A stretch of DNA of 64,000 bases from Luteimonas cucumeris (GTDB lineage Bacteria; Pseudomonadota; Gammaproteobacteria; Xanthomonadales; Xanthomonadaceae): positions 434,001 to 498,000 of the forward strand of contig NZ_VLKN01000001.1 in NCBI RefSeq assembly GCF_007830035.1. The letters are read 5' to 3'. A program made the position numbers and the translations under genes. Positions 1 through 12,644 of this stretch are shown here, piece after piece (the first letter of the stretch is position 1; each line of letters opens with the position of its first letter). Below the pieces are notes generated by a model, which made no database searches, was not told where the DNA came from, and was given only the letters and a program-made list of their open reading frames with translations.

Positions 1-187
1 GGCGATTGAGCGCGAATTCCGGATTGGTACTGCCATCAGCCAGCCAGCGCCAGTCATTGAAAGCGTAGCGGCCCAGTCCCTTGCGTTCGGTCGTGGTCAG
101 GAAGCGCGCGGGGATGATCTGGTCGGTGTCGATGTTGCGCTCGCGCAGCACCACGGTGCGCGACACCAGTTCGGTGAAGGTGGACAT
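1..187 (-). CDS. leuD: 3-isopropylmalate dehydratase small subunit, 5' part
   Basis: Small subunit of isopropylmalate isomerase (partner of LeuC), which converts 2- to 3-isopropylmalate in leucine synthesis in the cytoplasm. Only the first 62 codons are inside the window; the gene runs off the left edge. The N-terminus reads [14 protein letters not shown] and is followed at residues 17-30 by RNIDTDQIIPARFL, a signature of the LeuD swivel domain. The ATG shares one base with the leuC stop codon (TGATG), so translation is probably coupled to leuC. It is the last visible gene of the ilv-leu operon. leuB would be expected further left but cannot be seen. Confidence 0.95.
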   Translation of the reverse strand, partial: MSTFTELVSRTVVLRERNIDTDQIIPARFLTTTERKGLGRYAFNDWRWLADGSTNPEFALNR

Positions 188-1629
188 CAGGCCACCTCCC
201 GCAGGGAACGGTTGCGTACGGGAGGCGATGGCAGGAAGTCGCGCGGATCGGCGACCACGCCCATCACCGCGCACGCCGCCGCGGTCAGTGGCGAGGCCAG
301 CAGCGTGCGCGCACCCTTGCCTTGGCGGCCTTCGAAGTTGCGATTGCTGGTCGATACGGCGAGTTGCCCGGGACCGACCAGGTCGCCGTTCATCGCGATG
401 CACATCGAGCAGCCCGGTTCGCGCCACTCGGCGCCGGCATCGCGCACGATGCGATCGATGCCTTCTGCCTCCGCCGCACGCTTGACCTGCTCGGAACCTG
501 GCACCACCAGCATGCGCACGCGCGGATGCACCCGTCGCCCACGCAGCACGCTGGCGACCTGGCGCAGGTCCGACAACCGCGAATTGGTGCAGCTGCCGAC
601 GAACACCACGTCGACCGGACGACCCGCCAGCGCATCGCCGCCATCGAAGCCCATGTAGGCCAGCGCCTTGCCTTCGTCGGCATCGCGCGCGAGTGGCAGG
701 CGTGCGTCGACCGCGGCGACCTGCCCAGGATGCGTGCCCCAGGTCAACGTCGGCTTGACCGTGCGCGCATCGATGCGTACCTCGCGATCGAACCGGGCGC
801 CATCGTCGCTGTGCAGTTCCCGCCAGCGCATGACGGCACGGGTGAAGTCGACGCCTTGTGGCGCACGCGGCGTTGTCGCGAGATAGTCGAAGGTCACCTG
901 GTCCGGCGCGATCAGGCCGGCCCGCGCACCGGCCTCGATCGACATGTTGCAGACTGTCATGCGTTCGTCCATCGACAGTGCGCGGATGGTCGAGCCGCGG
1001 TACTCGATCACATGGCCGGTGCCGCCATTGACGCCGATCACGCCGATCACGTGCAGGATCAGGTCCTTGGCGCCGACGCCGGGCGCGAGTTCGCCGTCGA
1101 TGGTGATCGCCAGCGTCTTCGGCTTGCGCTGCAGCAGGCATTGCGTGGCAAGCACGTGTCCCACCTCGCTGGTACCGATGCCGAACGCGAGCGCGCCGAA
1201 GGCACCGTGGGTCGCGGTGTGGCTGTCGCCGCAGACGATGGTCATGCCGGGCTGGGTCAGTCCGAGTTCCGGCCCGATCACATGGACGATGCCGCGCTGG
1301 GCGCTGTCGAAATCGAACAGTTCCACGTCATGGCGCGCGCAGTTGCGGCGCAGCGTGTCCACCTGGGTTTCGGCTTCCGCGCTGGCGTAGGGCAGGCGAC
1401 CGCCGGCGTCGGCGGGCAGCGTCGGCGTCGAATGATCGAGCGTGCCCTTGGTCAGGTCAGGACGACGCAGGCGCAGGCCGCGCGCGTCGAGTTCGGCGAA
1501 GGCCTGCGGCGAAGTGACTTCGTGAATCAGGTGCAGATCGATGTAGAGGATCGCCGGCGTCGAGTCGCTCTCCGGCGTGACGACGTGCGCGTCCCACAGT
1601 TTGTCGAACAGGGTTTTCGGGGCGTTCAT
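187..1629 (-). CDS. leuC: 3-isopropylmalate dehydratase large subunit
   Basis: Catalytic large subunit of isopropylmalate isomerase, an aconitase-family [4Fe-4S] enzyme of leucine synthesis. The product is 480 residues, close to the family norm (about 465-480). The three cluster cysteines are visible: C347 in VGSCTNSR, and C407 and C410 in GCSMCIAMN. Substrate-side motifs such as [20 protein letters not shown] (from about residue 133) are intact. It lies 12 nt after the leuA stop and overlaps leuD by one base. The gene looks complete and ordinary. Expression is expected to follow the ilv leader attenuator about 8.5 kb upstream, unless internal promoters exist. Confidence 0.97.
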   Translation of the reverse strand: MNAPKTLFDKLWDAHVVTPESDSTPAILYIDLHLIHEVTSPQAFAELDARGLRLRRPDLTKGTLDHSTPTLPADAGGRLPYASAEAETQVDTLRRNCARHDVELFDFDSAQRGIVHVIGPELGLTQPGMTIVCGDSHTATHGAFGALAFGIGTSEVGHVLATQCLLQRKPKTLAITIDGELAPGVGAKDLILHVIGVIGVNGGTGHVIEYRGSTIRALSMDERMTVCNMSIEAGARAGLIAPDQVTFDYLATTPRAPQGVDFTRAVMRWRELHSDDGARFDREVRIDARTVKPTLTWGTHPGQVAAVDARLPLARDADEGKALAYMGFDGGDALAGRPVDVVFVGSCTNSRLSDLRQVASVLRGRRVHPRVRMLVVPGSEQVKRAAEAEGIDRIVRDAGAEWREPGCSMCIAMNGDLVGPGQLAVSTSNRNFEGRQGKGARTLLASPLTAAACAVMGVVADPRDFLPSPPVRNRSLREVA

Positions 1630-1641
1630 GGTGATTTCCGG

Positions 1642-3179
<1,538 letters not shown>

Positions 3180-3183
<4 letters not shown>

Positions 3184-4283
3184 GCGAGGAGTTCCTCGGT
3201 AATGTCGGTACGGGTGCGGTGTCTCGAAGGAGAAGGCGTGTCCAGGTCGGGAAGAAGGCCGGCAGGAAGCGGGAGTGGCTTCGCTGCCGGCAACGGAAGT
3301 CGCTCGCGCACGCGCCGGCGCGGCTTGCGCGGCGGCCGCGGCCGCACTTCCGACAGCAACCGCGACAGCACGCCGGCGTCGAGATTTCCGCCGGAAACGA
3401 CCGCGCATTTGCGCTTTCCGGCGACGCGCCGGCCGGCGGCCAGCGCCAGCGCGCCGGCGCCTTCGGCAATCACGTGTTCCTCCAGCGCCAACCGCACCAG
3501 TGTCTCGCGCAGTTCGGCTTCGCGGACGATGACGATGTCGTCGAGCAGCGATTCCAGTAGGCGCCGGGTGAGATGGCCAGGCTCCTTGACGCGCACGCCG
3601 TCGGCCAGCGTCGTGGCCGGATCGCGCAGACCGCGATCGCCTTTCAGCGCGCGCGCCATCGCATCGACACCCTCGACCTGCGCGCCAATGATGCGCACCC
3701 CTTGTGATTTCAGGGCCAGCGCGACACCCGAGGCGAGGCCGCCGCCGCCGATCGGCACCAGCACTACGTCCGGCGACATCGCCGCGGCGATCTCCAGCCC
3801 GACCGTGCCCTGGCCGGCGATCACGTCGGCATCGTCGAACGCGGACAGCAGGCGGAAATCATTCTGTGCGGCGAGTTCGGCGGCGAACGCTTTCGCTTCG
3901 TCATAGCTTTCGCCGTGCAGGCGCACGGCCGCGCCCCAGTGCGCGACACCGGCGATCTTGGTTTCGGGCGCATTTTTCGGCATCACCGTGATCGCGGGGA
4001 TGCCGAGCCGGTAGGCGGCCCAGGCCATGCCCTGCGCGTGGTTGCCGGCAGAGGCGGTGATGACCTGGCGCCGATCTCCGCGCTCGCGCGCGGCCAGCAG
4101 CGCGTTCAGTGCGCCGCGAACCTTGTATGATCCGGTGCGCTGCAGGTTCTCCAGTTTCAGCCAGCAACCGAAACGTTCCGCATAGTGTGTCGGCGTCACA
4201 TCGAGGTAGCGGCGCAGCCGCGCCTGCGCCGCCAGTACGTCGGCGGCAGTCACGGCAACATCGCTGGCTACGGCGGGATCCAT
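3180..4283 (-). CDS. ilvA: threonine dehydratase, short single-domain form with extra tail
   Basis: PLP enzyme deaminating threonine to 2-oxobutyrate, the entry to isoleucine synthesis. The PLP lysine is K54 in GSYKVRGA and the phosphate-binding loop is SAGNHAQG at 79-86. At 367 residues it lacks the two C-terminal ACT-like regulatory domains of the 514-residue E. coli IlvA and is catalytically like TdcB. After the usual end of the catalytic fold (VLSRLLSEV, about residue 313) there is a 54-residue Arg- and Pro-rich tail with no recognisable domain. Its place between ilvE and leuA, with TGATG and ATGA junctions, argues for a biosynthetic role despite the missing domains. Confidence 0.92.
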
Positions 4284-5272
4284 CAGACCGGCGTCAGCCA
4301 GGCGTGCGAGGTCGATTCCTCGCCGCGCACCACGCGTGCGTACAGCGCCGCCAGTTCACGACTGACCGGATTGTCGCCATAGTTGCGGCCTTCGACTTCG
4401 GCCACGGGTGCGACCTCGGCGGCGGTGCCGCAGGCGAACACCTCGTCGGCATCCTGCAGTTCGGCCAGCGTCACCGCGCGCGACGTCGCGCCGCTCAGCG
4501 TAATGAGGGTGTCGCGGGTGATGCCGGGCAATGCGTCGCGGTGCTCGACCGCGGTGACGCGTCCGTCCTTGACCATGAACACGTTGGCGCCGGTGCATTC
4601 GACCACGTAGCCGTCGTGGTCGACGAACAGCGCCTCGCCGTAGCCACGGCTCCGGGCTTCGCGCTTGGCCAGGATCGAATTGACGTAGCCGCCGCACAGT
4701 TTCAGCGGCGGCAGCGAATCGGCCGGATTGCGCCGCCACGACGACACGCCGATGCGCGCGCGCGCGCCATTGAGGTGCACCAGGCTCTGCGTGGTCGCCA
4801 CCATCATGTGCTGCGGGTGGCCGGACACGTCGAGGCCGAAACTACCCGCGCCGACCCAGGTCAGCGGACGTATGTAAGCGTCGCGATGGCAATTGGCGCG
4901 AAGTGTCTGCACGGTGGCCTCGGTAGCCTGAGCCACGTCGAAGTCCATGCCGAGCAGTTCCGCGCCCTGGCGCATGCGCTCCAGGTGTTCCGGCAGTCGG
5001 AAGATGGCGGCACCGTGCGCGGTGGCGTAGCTGCGGATGCCTTCGAACACACCGCTGCCGTAGTGCAGGGCATGCGTGCTCAGGTCGGCATGCAGTGCGT
5101 CGGCATCGACGATGTCGCCGTCGAACCACAGCCTGGGTTTGTCGTGCGGCGTATCCAAAATGTAATTCCGAGTGGAGCAAGGGACCTGCTTTTCAACGGC
5201 AGAAACAACAGGTCTCTCACTGCGTTCGGGATGACAGGGTGGAGGGAACTGTTCCGCGGGTTTGTTCAACAT
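4283..5272 (-). CDS. ilvE: branched-chain amino acid aminotransferase with repeat-derived N-terminus
   Basis: Class IV PLP aminotransferase catalysing the last step of Ile, Val and Leu synthesis. K191 in LPPLKLCGGYVNS is the Schiff-base lysine, and ALHYGSGVFEGIR (68-80) is the family hallmark. Homology to IlvE begins only at about residue 46 (PRLWFDGDIV). Residues 12-37 are encoded by a dispersed hairpin repeat (5160-5235), which gives the sequence PCHPERSERP. The ATG at 5272 overlaps the ilvM stop, and no other ATG or GTG precedes the conserved fold. A TTG at codon 39 is the only alternative start. The repeat keeps the frame open, so the gene should be functional with an added N-terminal segment. 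Confidence 0.94.
   Translation of the reverse strand: MLNKPAEQFPPPCHPERSERPVVSAVEKQVPCSTRNYILDTPHDKPRLWFDGDIVDADALHADLSTHALHYGSGVFEGIRSYATAHGAAIFRLPEHLERMRQGAELLGMDFDVAQATEATVQTLRANCHRDAYIRPLTWVGAGSFGLDVSGHPQHMMVATTQSLVHLNGARARIGVSSWRRNPADSLPPLKLCGGYVNSILAKREARSRGYGEALFVDHDGYVVECTGANVFMVKDGRVTAVEHRDALPGITRDTLITLSGATSRAVTLAELQDADEVFACGTAAEVAPVAEVEGRNYGDNPVSRELAALYARVVRGEESTSHAWLTPV
5160..5235. repeat. imperfect inverted repeat, CHPERSER family, inside ilvE
   Basis: The right arm (in plus orientation) ends cactgcgttcgggatgaca and is partly complementary to the left arm tgtaattccgagtggagcaa, with about 20 nt between the arms. The same arm sequence recurs at 42518, 51192, 52413 and 59990. Here it sits within the first 37 codons of ilvE and is read through in frame. 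In the ilv mRNA it would form a stem shortly after the ilvE start codon. Confidence 0.8.
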
Positions 5273-5508
5273 GGCGTCACCTGCACGTCCAGGCAGTCGT
5301 AAAGCTTCGCCAGCTGCTGTTGCAGCGACTCGTCGGAGCGTTCGCTTTCGACAGTCATGCGCAGGTACCAGCGGTCGCCATCGGCCTGCGCTTCGCCGTC
5401 GACGGCCAAGGGACGGAAGCCGCGGCGTTCGGCGGTGCCGAGCACGCGCACCAGTGCGCCTTCGGCCTGGCGCAGGGTCAGATCAAGCTGATATCGCATG
5501 GCTGGCAT
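5266..5508 (-). CDS. ilvM: acetolactate synthase small (ACT) subunit
   Basis: Regulatory subunit of acetohydroxyacid synthase, paired with the large subunit IlvG encoded just upstream. The 80-residue product is a single ACT fold (QLDLTLRQAEGALVRVLGTAERRGF), the size of enteric IlvM rather than the two-domain IlvH/IlvN. Two starts are possible. The ATG at 5508 gives MPAMRYQ. The ATG at 5499 gives MRYQ and has an AAGG at good spacing, and may be the true one. Either start lies inside the 3' end of ilvG, and the stop overlaps ilvE, so all three proteins are probably translationally coupled. Confidence 0.9.
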   Translation of the reverse strand: MPAMRYQLDLTLRQAEGALVRVLGTAERRGFRPLAVDGEAQADGDRWYLRMTVESERSDESLQQQLAKLYDCLDVQVTPC

Positions 5509-7248
5509 CCTTGGGCGGGGAAAGGTGGGGCGCGTTGCCGATCAGCAACGAAGTGGCTTCATCGGCGTCGAGCATCTGCGCGTTGTTGTGGTTCGGCGGC
5601 ACCAGCGGCCAGACATTCGCGGCCTGGTCGATGGCGACATGCAGCAGAGCAGGGCCGGGTGAGTCGAGCAGCGCCTGCAATGCGTTGTCGACGCGATCGG
5701 CGCGATCGACGTGCAGGGCATGGATGCCGAACGCAGTGGCGACCGCGGCGAAGTCGGGGTTGTCGGACAGGTCGACTTCGGAATAGCGCTTGTCGAAGAA
5801 CAGTTCCTGCCATTGCCGCACCATGCCCAGCGCCTGGTTGTCGAGCAGCACGATCTTCACCGGCAGGCCGTAGCGCTTGAGGGTGGCCAGTTCCTGGACG
5901 TTCATCAGGAACGACCCATCACCGCTGACGCAGATCACCTGCGCGTCCGGATCCTGCAGCTGGGCACCGATCGCGGCTGGCAGGCCGAAGCCCATCGCAC
6001 CGAGTGCGCCGCTGGTCAGGTGCTGGCGCGGATCGCTGAAACGCCAGTGCTGCGCGACCCACATCTGGTGCTGGCCGACATCGCAGGCGACCACGGCCCT
6101 GGGTGCGCGTTCCGACAACTGCTTCAGCAGCGCCGGTGCATAGACGCTGTCGCCGGGCGCGTCGTAGCGCGCGGCATGGTCGCGTGCGCGTTGCTGGCAG
6201 GTCGCGCGCCATTGCCGGCGGAACGCGCCGTTGCGGCCGTGCAGGTGCGCGGCGCAGGGCAGGGTCAATGCGGTCAGCGTGGCGCGGATGTCGCCGCGCA
6301 CGCCGACATCGGCGTGGCGCAGCTTGCCGATCTCGCACGCGTCGAGGTCCATGTGCACGACGCGCGCGTTCGGCGCGAACTCGGCAAGTTTGCCGGTGGC
6401 GCGATCGTCGAAGCGGGCGCCGACCACGATCAGCAGATCGGATTCCTGCACGGCGAGGTTCGCCGCGCGACTGCCGTGCATGCCGAGCATGCCCAGATTG
6501 AGTGGATGACCGGTCGGCAATGCACCCAGCCCGCGCAGGGTCAGCACGGACGGAATCTGGGTGGCATCGACGAAGGTGCGGAAGGCCTGCACCGCATCGC
6601 CCAATGCGATGCCGCCACCGCCATACACCACCGGGCGCTGCGCCTGCGAGACGAGCGCCAGCGCCGCATGCAGCGATGCGTCCATCGGCGCCGGCGCGCG
6701 TTCGACCGGCAGCGGCGCGTGCATGGGCAGGTGCGAGGCATCGCCGTTCTGCACATCCTTGGGCAGGTCGATCAGCACCGGCCCGGGACGGCCCGAGCGG
6801 GCGATGCGGAACGCCTCGCCCAGCATGCGCGACAGGTCGTCGACGCTGCGCGCGAGGAAGCTGTGCTTGACGATCGGCAACGTCATCCCGAACACGTCCA
6901 GTTCCTGGAACGCATCGGTGCCCATCAGCGTGGTCGGCACCTGGCCGGTGATGACCACCATCGGCACCGAGTCCAGCATCGCATCGGCGATGCCGGTGAC
7001 CAGGTTCGACGCGCCAGGACCGGAGGTCGCGACGCATACGCCCACTTGCCCGCTGGCACGGGCGTAGCCGTTGGCAGCGAAAGCCGCACCCTGTTCGTGG
7101 CGGACCAGGACATGCTTCATCGCATGCCCGCTGGAGGCCGCGCCGTGCAGGGCGTCGTAGAAAGGCATGATCGCGCCGCCCGGATATCCGAACAGCGTGT
7201 CCACGCCTTCTGCGGCCAGTGCCTGCACCAGCCAGCGGGCACCGTTCA

Positions 7249-7249
<1 letters not shown>
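5483..7249 (-). CDS. ilvG: acetolactate synthase large subunit
   Basis: ThDP- and FAD-dependent acetohydroxyacid synthase catalytic subunit, the first common step of Val/Leu and Ile synthesis. The product is 588 residues. The catalytic glutamate is E52 in VRHEQGAAFAANGYARASG. The C-terminal ThDP motif starts GDGSFLMNVQE and closes with LLDNQALGMVRQWQELFF, which also carries herbicide/FAD-contact residues typical of AHAS. The ATG at 7249 shares a base with the ilvC stop (TGATG). The last 26 nt overlap ilvM. The large+small pair with a short ACT partner corresponds to the enteric AHAS II type. Confidence 0.96.
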
Positions 7250-8265
<1,016 letters not shown>

Positions 8266-8318
8266 TGCGATGGCCTTGTTGGGTGATGGGAGTGAAGGTG
8301 GAATGGTCGTTCACAGGG

Positions 8319-10058
8319 TCAAACGATCAGCATCTCCCGCGCGTCATTGGTGATGACTGAAACGGATATGTCGCGCGTCGCGCTTTCGGTGGTATCCAGC
8401 GGACCGGGCGCGGTTACCGCGCCCTGCGACGCCGAGCGCACGTCGCGCGCGTACTTGGCGAGCACGCCGGTGCTTACGCGGGGCGCGATGCGCACTGGCA
8501 GACGCGATGACAGGTCGGCAGCGACATCGATGCGCCGAGTGGCGACGTCGATGCGTACCGTGTCGCCGTCGCGCAGCCGCGCAATCGGGCCACCGCGGGC
8601 GGCTTCCGGCGAGATGTGACCGACCATGAAGCCATGCGTCGCACCGCTGAATCGGCCGTCGGTGATCAGCGCGACGTCGTCGCCCAATCCCTGTCCGACC
8701 AGCGCCGCGGTCACGGCCAGCATTTCGCGCATGCCGGGGCCACCGGCCGGGCCTTCGAAACGGATCACGATCACGTCGCCGGCGGCGATCAGCCGGTTCT
8801 GCACGGCCGCGAATGCAGCTTCCTCCGAATTGAACACGCGCGCCGTGCCTTCGAAATGCTCGCGGCCATGGCCGGCGAGTTTGACGATGCAGCCTTCGGG
8901 TGCGAGATCGCCGTACAGGATCGAATAACCGCCGCGCGGCTTGATCGGATTCGAAACGGCGCGGATCACGTCCTGCGCGGCGGGTGCCGGCACCTGGTCG
9001 AGTTCGGCGAAAAAGCTGCGGCCGGTGATCGTCGGCACGTCCTCGATCAGGCCGGCTGCGCGCAGCTCGCGAGCCAGAGTCGCCATGCCACCCTGTTCGA
9101 ACATCTCCGCGGCGGTGTAGCGGCCGCCGGGCTTCAGGTCGGCGATCACCGGCGTGTGCGCCGACGCGGCTTCGAATTCCTCCAGGCCGAATGCGACACC
9201 CGCCTCGTGCGCGATCGCCAGCAGGTGCAGCGCCGCGTTGGTGGAGCCGGCGGTGGCCGCGACGGCGCGTGCGGCGTTGCGCAGCGCGGTAGTGGTGATC
9301 AGCCGGCGCGGGGTCGATGCGCCATCGCGCTGGCGCTGCATCACCAGTTCGCCGCAGGCGCGCGCGACGCCGGCCTTGTCGGGATGGACCGCCGGGATGT
9401 CGTTGTACTGCAGCGGCGACAGGCCGAGGAAGGTCAGCACCATCGCCATCGTGTTGGCGGTGTACTGGCCACCGCAGGCACCGGCGCCCGGGCAGGCATG
9501 CGATTCGATGCGATGCAGTTCGGCGTCGTCGATTTTTCCGGCCGAATGCGCACCGACTGCCTCGAACACGTCCTGCACGGTCAGTGCCTTGTCGTTGCCT
9601 TCCTTGCTGCAACGCCCCGGCATGATCGTGCCGCCGTAGAGGATCACGCAGGGGATGTCGAGCCGTGCCGCCGCCATCACCGCCGCCGGGATGGTCTTGT
9701 CGCAGCCGACCAGCAGCACCATCGCGTCGAGGCAATGGCCGCTGACCGCCAGTTCGATCGAATCGGCGATGGTCTCGCGCGACGCCAGCGACGCGCGCAT
9801 GCCGTCGCTACCCATGGCGATACCGTCGGTGACCGCGATCGTGTTGAACTCGACCGGCGTGCCGCCGCCGGCGATCACGCCGCCACGCACGTGCCGGGCC
9901 AGGTCGCGCAGGGTGAAATTGCACGGCGACACGTCCGTCCAGGTGTGGATGACGGCGACCAGTGGTTTGGCGATGGCGGCATCGTCGAGGCCGGTGGCGC
10001 GCAACATTGCGCGTGCCGGAGCGCGTGCGGGACCTTGCTTGATGGCATTGCTTCTCAC
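8319..10058 (-). CDS. ilvD: dihydroxy-acid dehydratase
   Basis: Dehydrates dihydroxyisovalerate and dihydroxymethylvalerate to the 2-oxo acids, third step of the Ilv pathway. An IlvD/Edd-family Fe-S enzyme of 579 residues. The sequence resembles the plant/actinobacterial type, with the pattern [18 protein letters not shown], more than the 616-residue E. coli IlvD. Cluster cysteines are in SPCNFTL (about residue 46), VGCDKTIPA and [12 protein letters not shown] [2Fe-2S] cluster, as in that subfamily, is inferred. It is the first structural gene after the attenuator at 10097-10131 and the leader peptide. The subtype call rests on motifs only. Confidence 0.93.
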   Translation of the reverse strand: MRSNAIKQGPARAPARAMLRATGLDDAAIAKPLVAVIHTWTDVSPCNFTLRDLARHVRGGVIAGGGTPVEFNTIAVTDGIAMGSDGMRASLASRETIADSIELAVSGHCLDAMVLLVGCDKTIPAAVMAAARLDIPCVILYGGTIMPGRCSKEGNDKALTVQDVFEAVGAHSAGKIDDAELHRIESHACPGAGACGGQYTANTMAMVLTFLGLSPLQYNDIPAVHPDKAGVARACGELVMQRQRDGASTPRRLITTTALRNAARAVAATAGSTNAALHLLAIAHEAGVAFGLEEFEAASAHTPVIADLKPGGRYTAAEMFEQGGMATLARELRAAGLIEDVPTITGRSFFAELDQVPAPAAQDVIRAVSNPIKPRGGYSILYGDLAPEGCIVKLAGHGREHFEGTARVFNSEEAAFAAVQNRLIAAGDVIVIRFEGPAGGPGMREMLAVTAALVGQGLGDDVALITDGRFSGATHGFMVGHISPEAARGGPIARLRDGDTVRIDVATRRIDVAADLSSRLPVRIAPRVSTGVLAKYARDVRSASQGAVTAPGPLDTTESATRDISVSVITNDAREMLIV

Positions 10059-10096
10059 GAACCGGAATTCCCTTGAGGAAGTGGATTCCAGGCCGC

Positions 10097-10131
10097 AAAA
10101 ACAAAAACCCCGCGCCGTTTCGGGCGCGGGG
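10097..10131 (-). terminator. intrinsic terminator, ilv attenuator
   Basis: On the minus strand the RNA forms a perfect 9-bp stem, CCCCGCGCC / GGCGCGGGG (10108-10131), with a CGAAAC loop. It is followed by a U-rich run (TTTTTGTTTTT). It lies 36 nt after the stop of the Leu/Val/Ile-rich leader peptide and about 40 nt before the ilvD ATG, which is the place and form expected of a transcription attenuator. A second hairpin (10150-10178, GGGTTTG / CAAACCC) overlaps the leader stop codon and may be the alternative or pause structure. Confidence 0.9.
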
Positions 10132-10166
10132 TCTTGGTTCTTTCGACCTGGGTTTGTTGGCGTTAC

Positions 10167-10325
10167 TTACGCAAACCCGTACTCCGCGCTGATTGGCTCG
10201 GTAATAAGTACGAGTACAAGAATGAGCGCCACCGAAGTCGCGAGCAGCAACGCCAGGCGCGATGCGTCAACCACGGCTTGCGGCCGGGCCTGTGCGATCT
10301 GCGGGTGGTTGCTGCGCTGCGTCAT
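10167..10325 (-). CDS. ilvL: ilv operon leader peptide
   Basis: A 52-codon leader peptide. Residues 24-41 read LALLLATSVALILVLVLI, a dense run of Leu, Val and Ile codons (8 Leu, 3 Val and 2 Ile there, with another Ile at 45), as expected of the control region of an ilv attenuator. It ends TAA just before a hairpin and a perfect intrinsic terminator. It starts only 8 nt after a candidate -10 box and has no Shine-Dalgarno, so the transcript may be leaderless. Starvation for any branched-chain amino acid would stall ribosomes and allow read-through into ilvD. The peptide probably has no other function. Confidence 0.9.
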   Translation of the reverse strand: MTQRSNHPQIAQARPQAVVDASRLALLLATSVALILVLVLITEPISAEYGFA

Positions 10326-10333
10326 GACAACGA

Positions 10334-10362
10334 GATAAACACGCCCGATTGCGGCGTGTCAA
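10334..10362 (-). promoter_or_regulatory. sigma70-type promoter of the ilv-leu operon
   Basis: A consensus TTGACA (10357-10362) is followed after 17 nt by TTTATC (10334-10339) as a weak -10; a register shift of one or two bases is possible. Transcription would begin at about 10326, at or next to the leader ATG at 10325. The stretch lies between thrC and ilvL. No thrC terminator with a U-run was seen. Confidence 0.7.
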
Positions 10363-10401
10363 TAGTTTCGTCTGTAACGGCGTCAGGTCGTGATGCCGGA
10401 C

Positions 10402-11688
10402 TCATTGCAGCAGTTGCGCGCGCAAGGCGTGGTAGTCGGCGGCAAGCGCGGTAGCCAAGGCCGGGCGCGCCAGCGATGCGGCCAGCGCCGGCGGTGGTTC
10501 GATCGCATGACCCACCAGCGGCTCGACGATGTTTTCGAACTTGGCCGGATGCGCGGTCGCGACCACGACCCAGGGACGGGCATCGCCTTCCGCGCGCAGG
10601 TGTTCGAGCAGGTGCAGGCCGGTCGCGGTGTGCGGACAGGGCACGATGCCGTGGCGCCGCGGTGCCTCGCGGATCGTGCCGCGGATGGCATCGTCGTCGA
10701 CCGGTTCGGCAGTGAAGTCGGCGCGCAGCGCATCGTCATCGCCGTACCAGTGACGCAGACGCTCGAAGTTGCTGGGCGCGCCGACGTCCATGGCATTGGC
10801 CAGCGTCGCGCGCGTGGCTTGCGGTTGATAGTCGGCGCCGGCGAAGAAGCGCGGCAGCACGTCGTTGGCATTGGTCGCCAAGCGGATTTCGCTGATCGGC
10901 AGCCCCATGCGTTTGGCCACGTAGGCCGCACAGGCGTTGCCGAGGTTGCCGGTCGGCACGATGAAGTTCAACGGCGCGTCGTGCGCGGCGCGAAACTGCA
11001 AGGCCGCATGCGCGTAATACGCCGTCTGTGGCAGCAGGCGGCCGAGGCTGATGCTGTTGGCCGAACTGAGCGGCCGTTCGCGGCGCAGGGCCTCGTCGGA
11101 CAGCGCCTGCTTGGCCAGCCGCTGGCAGTCGTCGAAGCTGCCATCGACGCGGAATGCGCGCACATTGTCGCCCCAGCATCCGAGGCCGTGCGCCTGGCGC
11201 GGCGAGACGCGGCCATCGGGATAGAGGATGACGACGTTGAGGCCGGGCCGGCGATGGAACGCCGATGCGACCGCGGCTCCGGTGTCGCCGGAGGTGGCGA
11301 CGATGATCGTGGTCGGCGGCGCGTCGTCGCCGCGCAATCGCGACAAGGCTTCGGCCAGGAAGCGCGCGGCGTAATCCTTGAACGCGGCGGTCGGGCCGTG
11401 GAACAGCTCCAGCAACCAGTCGCCTTCGCCCTTCAACGGGCGCAGCGGCGCGGGGAAGGAGTAAGCGTGCGCGCAGATATCGCCGAGCTGTTCGCGCAGC
11501 GAGGAGTCCTCGAAATACGGAGCCAGCACCGCCTGTGCAGTTTCGGCGAGGGTGGTAGGTGGGCCCGAAAGGGCAGATTTCGGGAAGCGTTCCGGCACGT
11601 ACAGGCCGCCGTCGGACGCGAGGCCTGCCGCCAGGGCCTCATCGATGGAAGCGGGCCTTGCGATGCCGCGGATGCTGGGAAACTTCAT
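10402..11688 (-). CDS. thrC: threonine synthase
   Basis: PLP enzyme converting O-phosphohomoserine to threonine. The product is 428 residues. K104 in [18 protein letters not shown] is the PLP lysine, and [14 protein letters not shown] is the phosphate-binding loop. It belongs to the shorter enteric-type ThrC family. The ATG overlaps the thrB stop as ATGA. A much longer in-frame extension upstream is an artefact of reading thrB in another frame. It is the last gene of thrABC and lies just upstream of the ilv promoter, so threonine made here feeds ilvA in the next operon. Confidence 0.96.
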   Translation of the reverse strand: MKFPSIRGIARPASIDEALAAGLASDGGLYVPERFPKSALSGPPTTLAETAQAVLAPYFEDSSLREQLGDICAHAYSFPAPLRPLKGEGDWLLELFHGPTAAFKDYAARFLAEALSRLRGDDAPPTTIIVATSGDTGAAVASAFHRRPGLNVVILYPDGRVSPRQAHGLGCWGDNVRAFRVDGSFDDCQRLAKQALSDEALRRERPLSSANSISLGRLLPQTAYYAHAALQFRAAHDAPLNFIVPTGNLGNACAAYVAKRMGLPISEIRLATNANDVLPRFFAGADYQPQATRATLANAMDVGAPSNFERLRHWYGDDDALRADFTAEPVDDDAIRGTIREAPRRHGIVPCPHTATGLHLLEHLRAEGDARPWVVVATAHPAKFENIVEPLVGHAIEPPPALAASLARPALATALAADYHALRAQLLQ

Positions 11689-12644
11689 GCGCGAAGCCCA
11701 GGCTGCTCGATCACCTCCGCACGCGGCCCCGCCACCGGCGAGACATAGGCGCGCGCATCGAATCCCGCGGCCGCAAATGCCGCGCGCATCACCGGTGCCG
11801 CCAACGTCGCCTCCGCTTTCGAAGCGAACCAGGCGAACACGCTGGGCCCGCCGCCGGAAATGCTGGCGCCCAGGGCGCCATGGTCCAGCGCCGCCTGCTT
11901 GACCTGCATGAATCCCGGGATCAGCGGTGCGCGCCGCGGCTCCACCAACAGATCGTGCAGTCCTTCGCGGATCAGCTCGGCGTCGCCGCGCTGCAGGCCG
12001 GTGAGGAACAGCGCCAGGTGCGTGCTTTGTTCGACCACCAGCGACAGCGGATACGGCTCGGCCAGCACCGCGCGCGCGCGCCGTGTTTCCAGCACCTGGT
12101 CGGGATGCACGACGACCGCGTGCAGCCAGTCGGGTACCGGCAACGGGATCATCCGCGTGGCCGTTGCCATCACCACGCCGCCGAGCAGCATCGGCGCGAC
12201 GTTGTCGCCGTGGCGGCTGCCGCTGGATACCGACTCGCCATCCAGTGCGAACGGATACAGGTCCTCGCGCCGCAACGGGACATCGAGCACGGCATTCGCG
12301 GCGACCACCGCGGCCACGCACGAGGCAGCCGAGCCGCCGAGGCCGGAGCCCAGCGCGATGCCTTTTTCCAGATGCAATTCGAAGCCGTGCGCGACGCCGA
12401 GCTTTTTGCGCAGCGAGATCAGGGCCTGTCCCGCGGTGTTCTTTTCCGCCGCCAAAGGCAGCGAGTCCGCACCCGGCGCCACGCCGCCGATCGCGGCGAT
12501 CCGCACCACCGGTTCGTCGATGCGGCGCACGATGGCGATATCGCGTGGACCATCGACGGTGTGGCCGAGCAGGTCGAAACCGACGCCGATATTGCCGACG
12601 CTGGCCGGCGCGAATGCGCGTGCATGCGAGCGTTGCGGGCTCAT
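11685..12644 (-). CDS. thrB: homoserine kinase (GHMP family)
   Basis: ATP-dependent phosphorylation of homoserine. The product is 319 residues. It has the GHMP phosphate loop [14 protein letters not shown] at 95-108 and the N-terminal substrate motif [20 protein letters not shown] at 11-30. The C-terminal GHMP motif [18 protein letters not shown] is intact. The start overlaps the thrA stop and the stop overlaps the thrC start, both as ATGA, so it is fully embedded in a coupled thrABC operon. Confidence 0.96.
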   Translation of the reverse strand: MSPQRSHARAFAPASVGNIGVGFDLLGHTVDGPRDIAIVRRIDEPVVRIAAIGGVAPGADSLPLAAEKNTAGQALISLRKKLGVAHGFELHLEKGIALGSGLGGSAASCVAAVVAANAVLDVPLRREDLYPFALDGESVSSGSRHGDNVAPMLLGGVVMATATRMIPLPVPDWLHAVVVHPDQVLETRRARAVLAEPYPLSLVVEQSTHLALFLTGLQRGDAELIREGLHDLLVEPRRAPLIPGFMQVKQAALDHGALGASISGGGPSVFAWFASKAEATLAAPVMRAAFAAAGFDARAYVSPVAGPRAEVIEQPGLRA

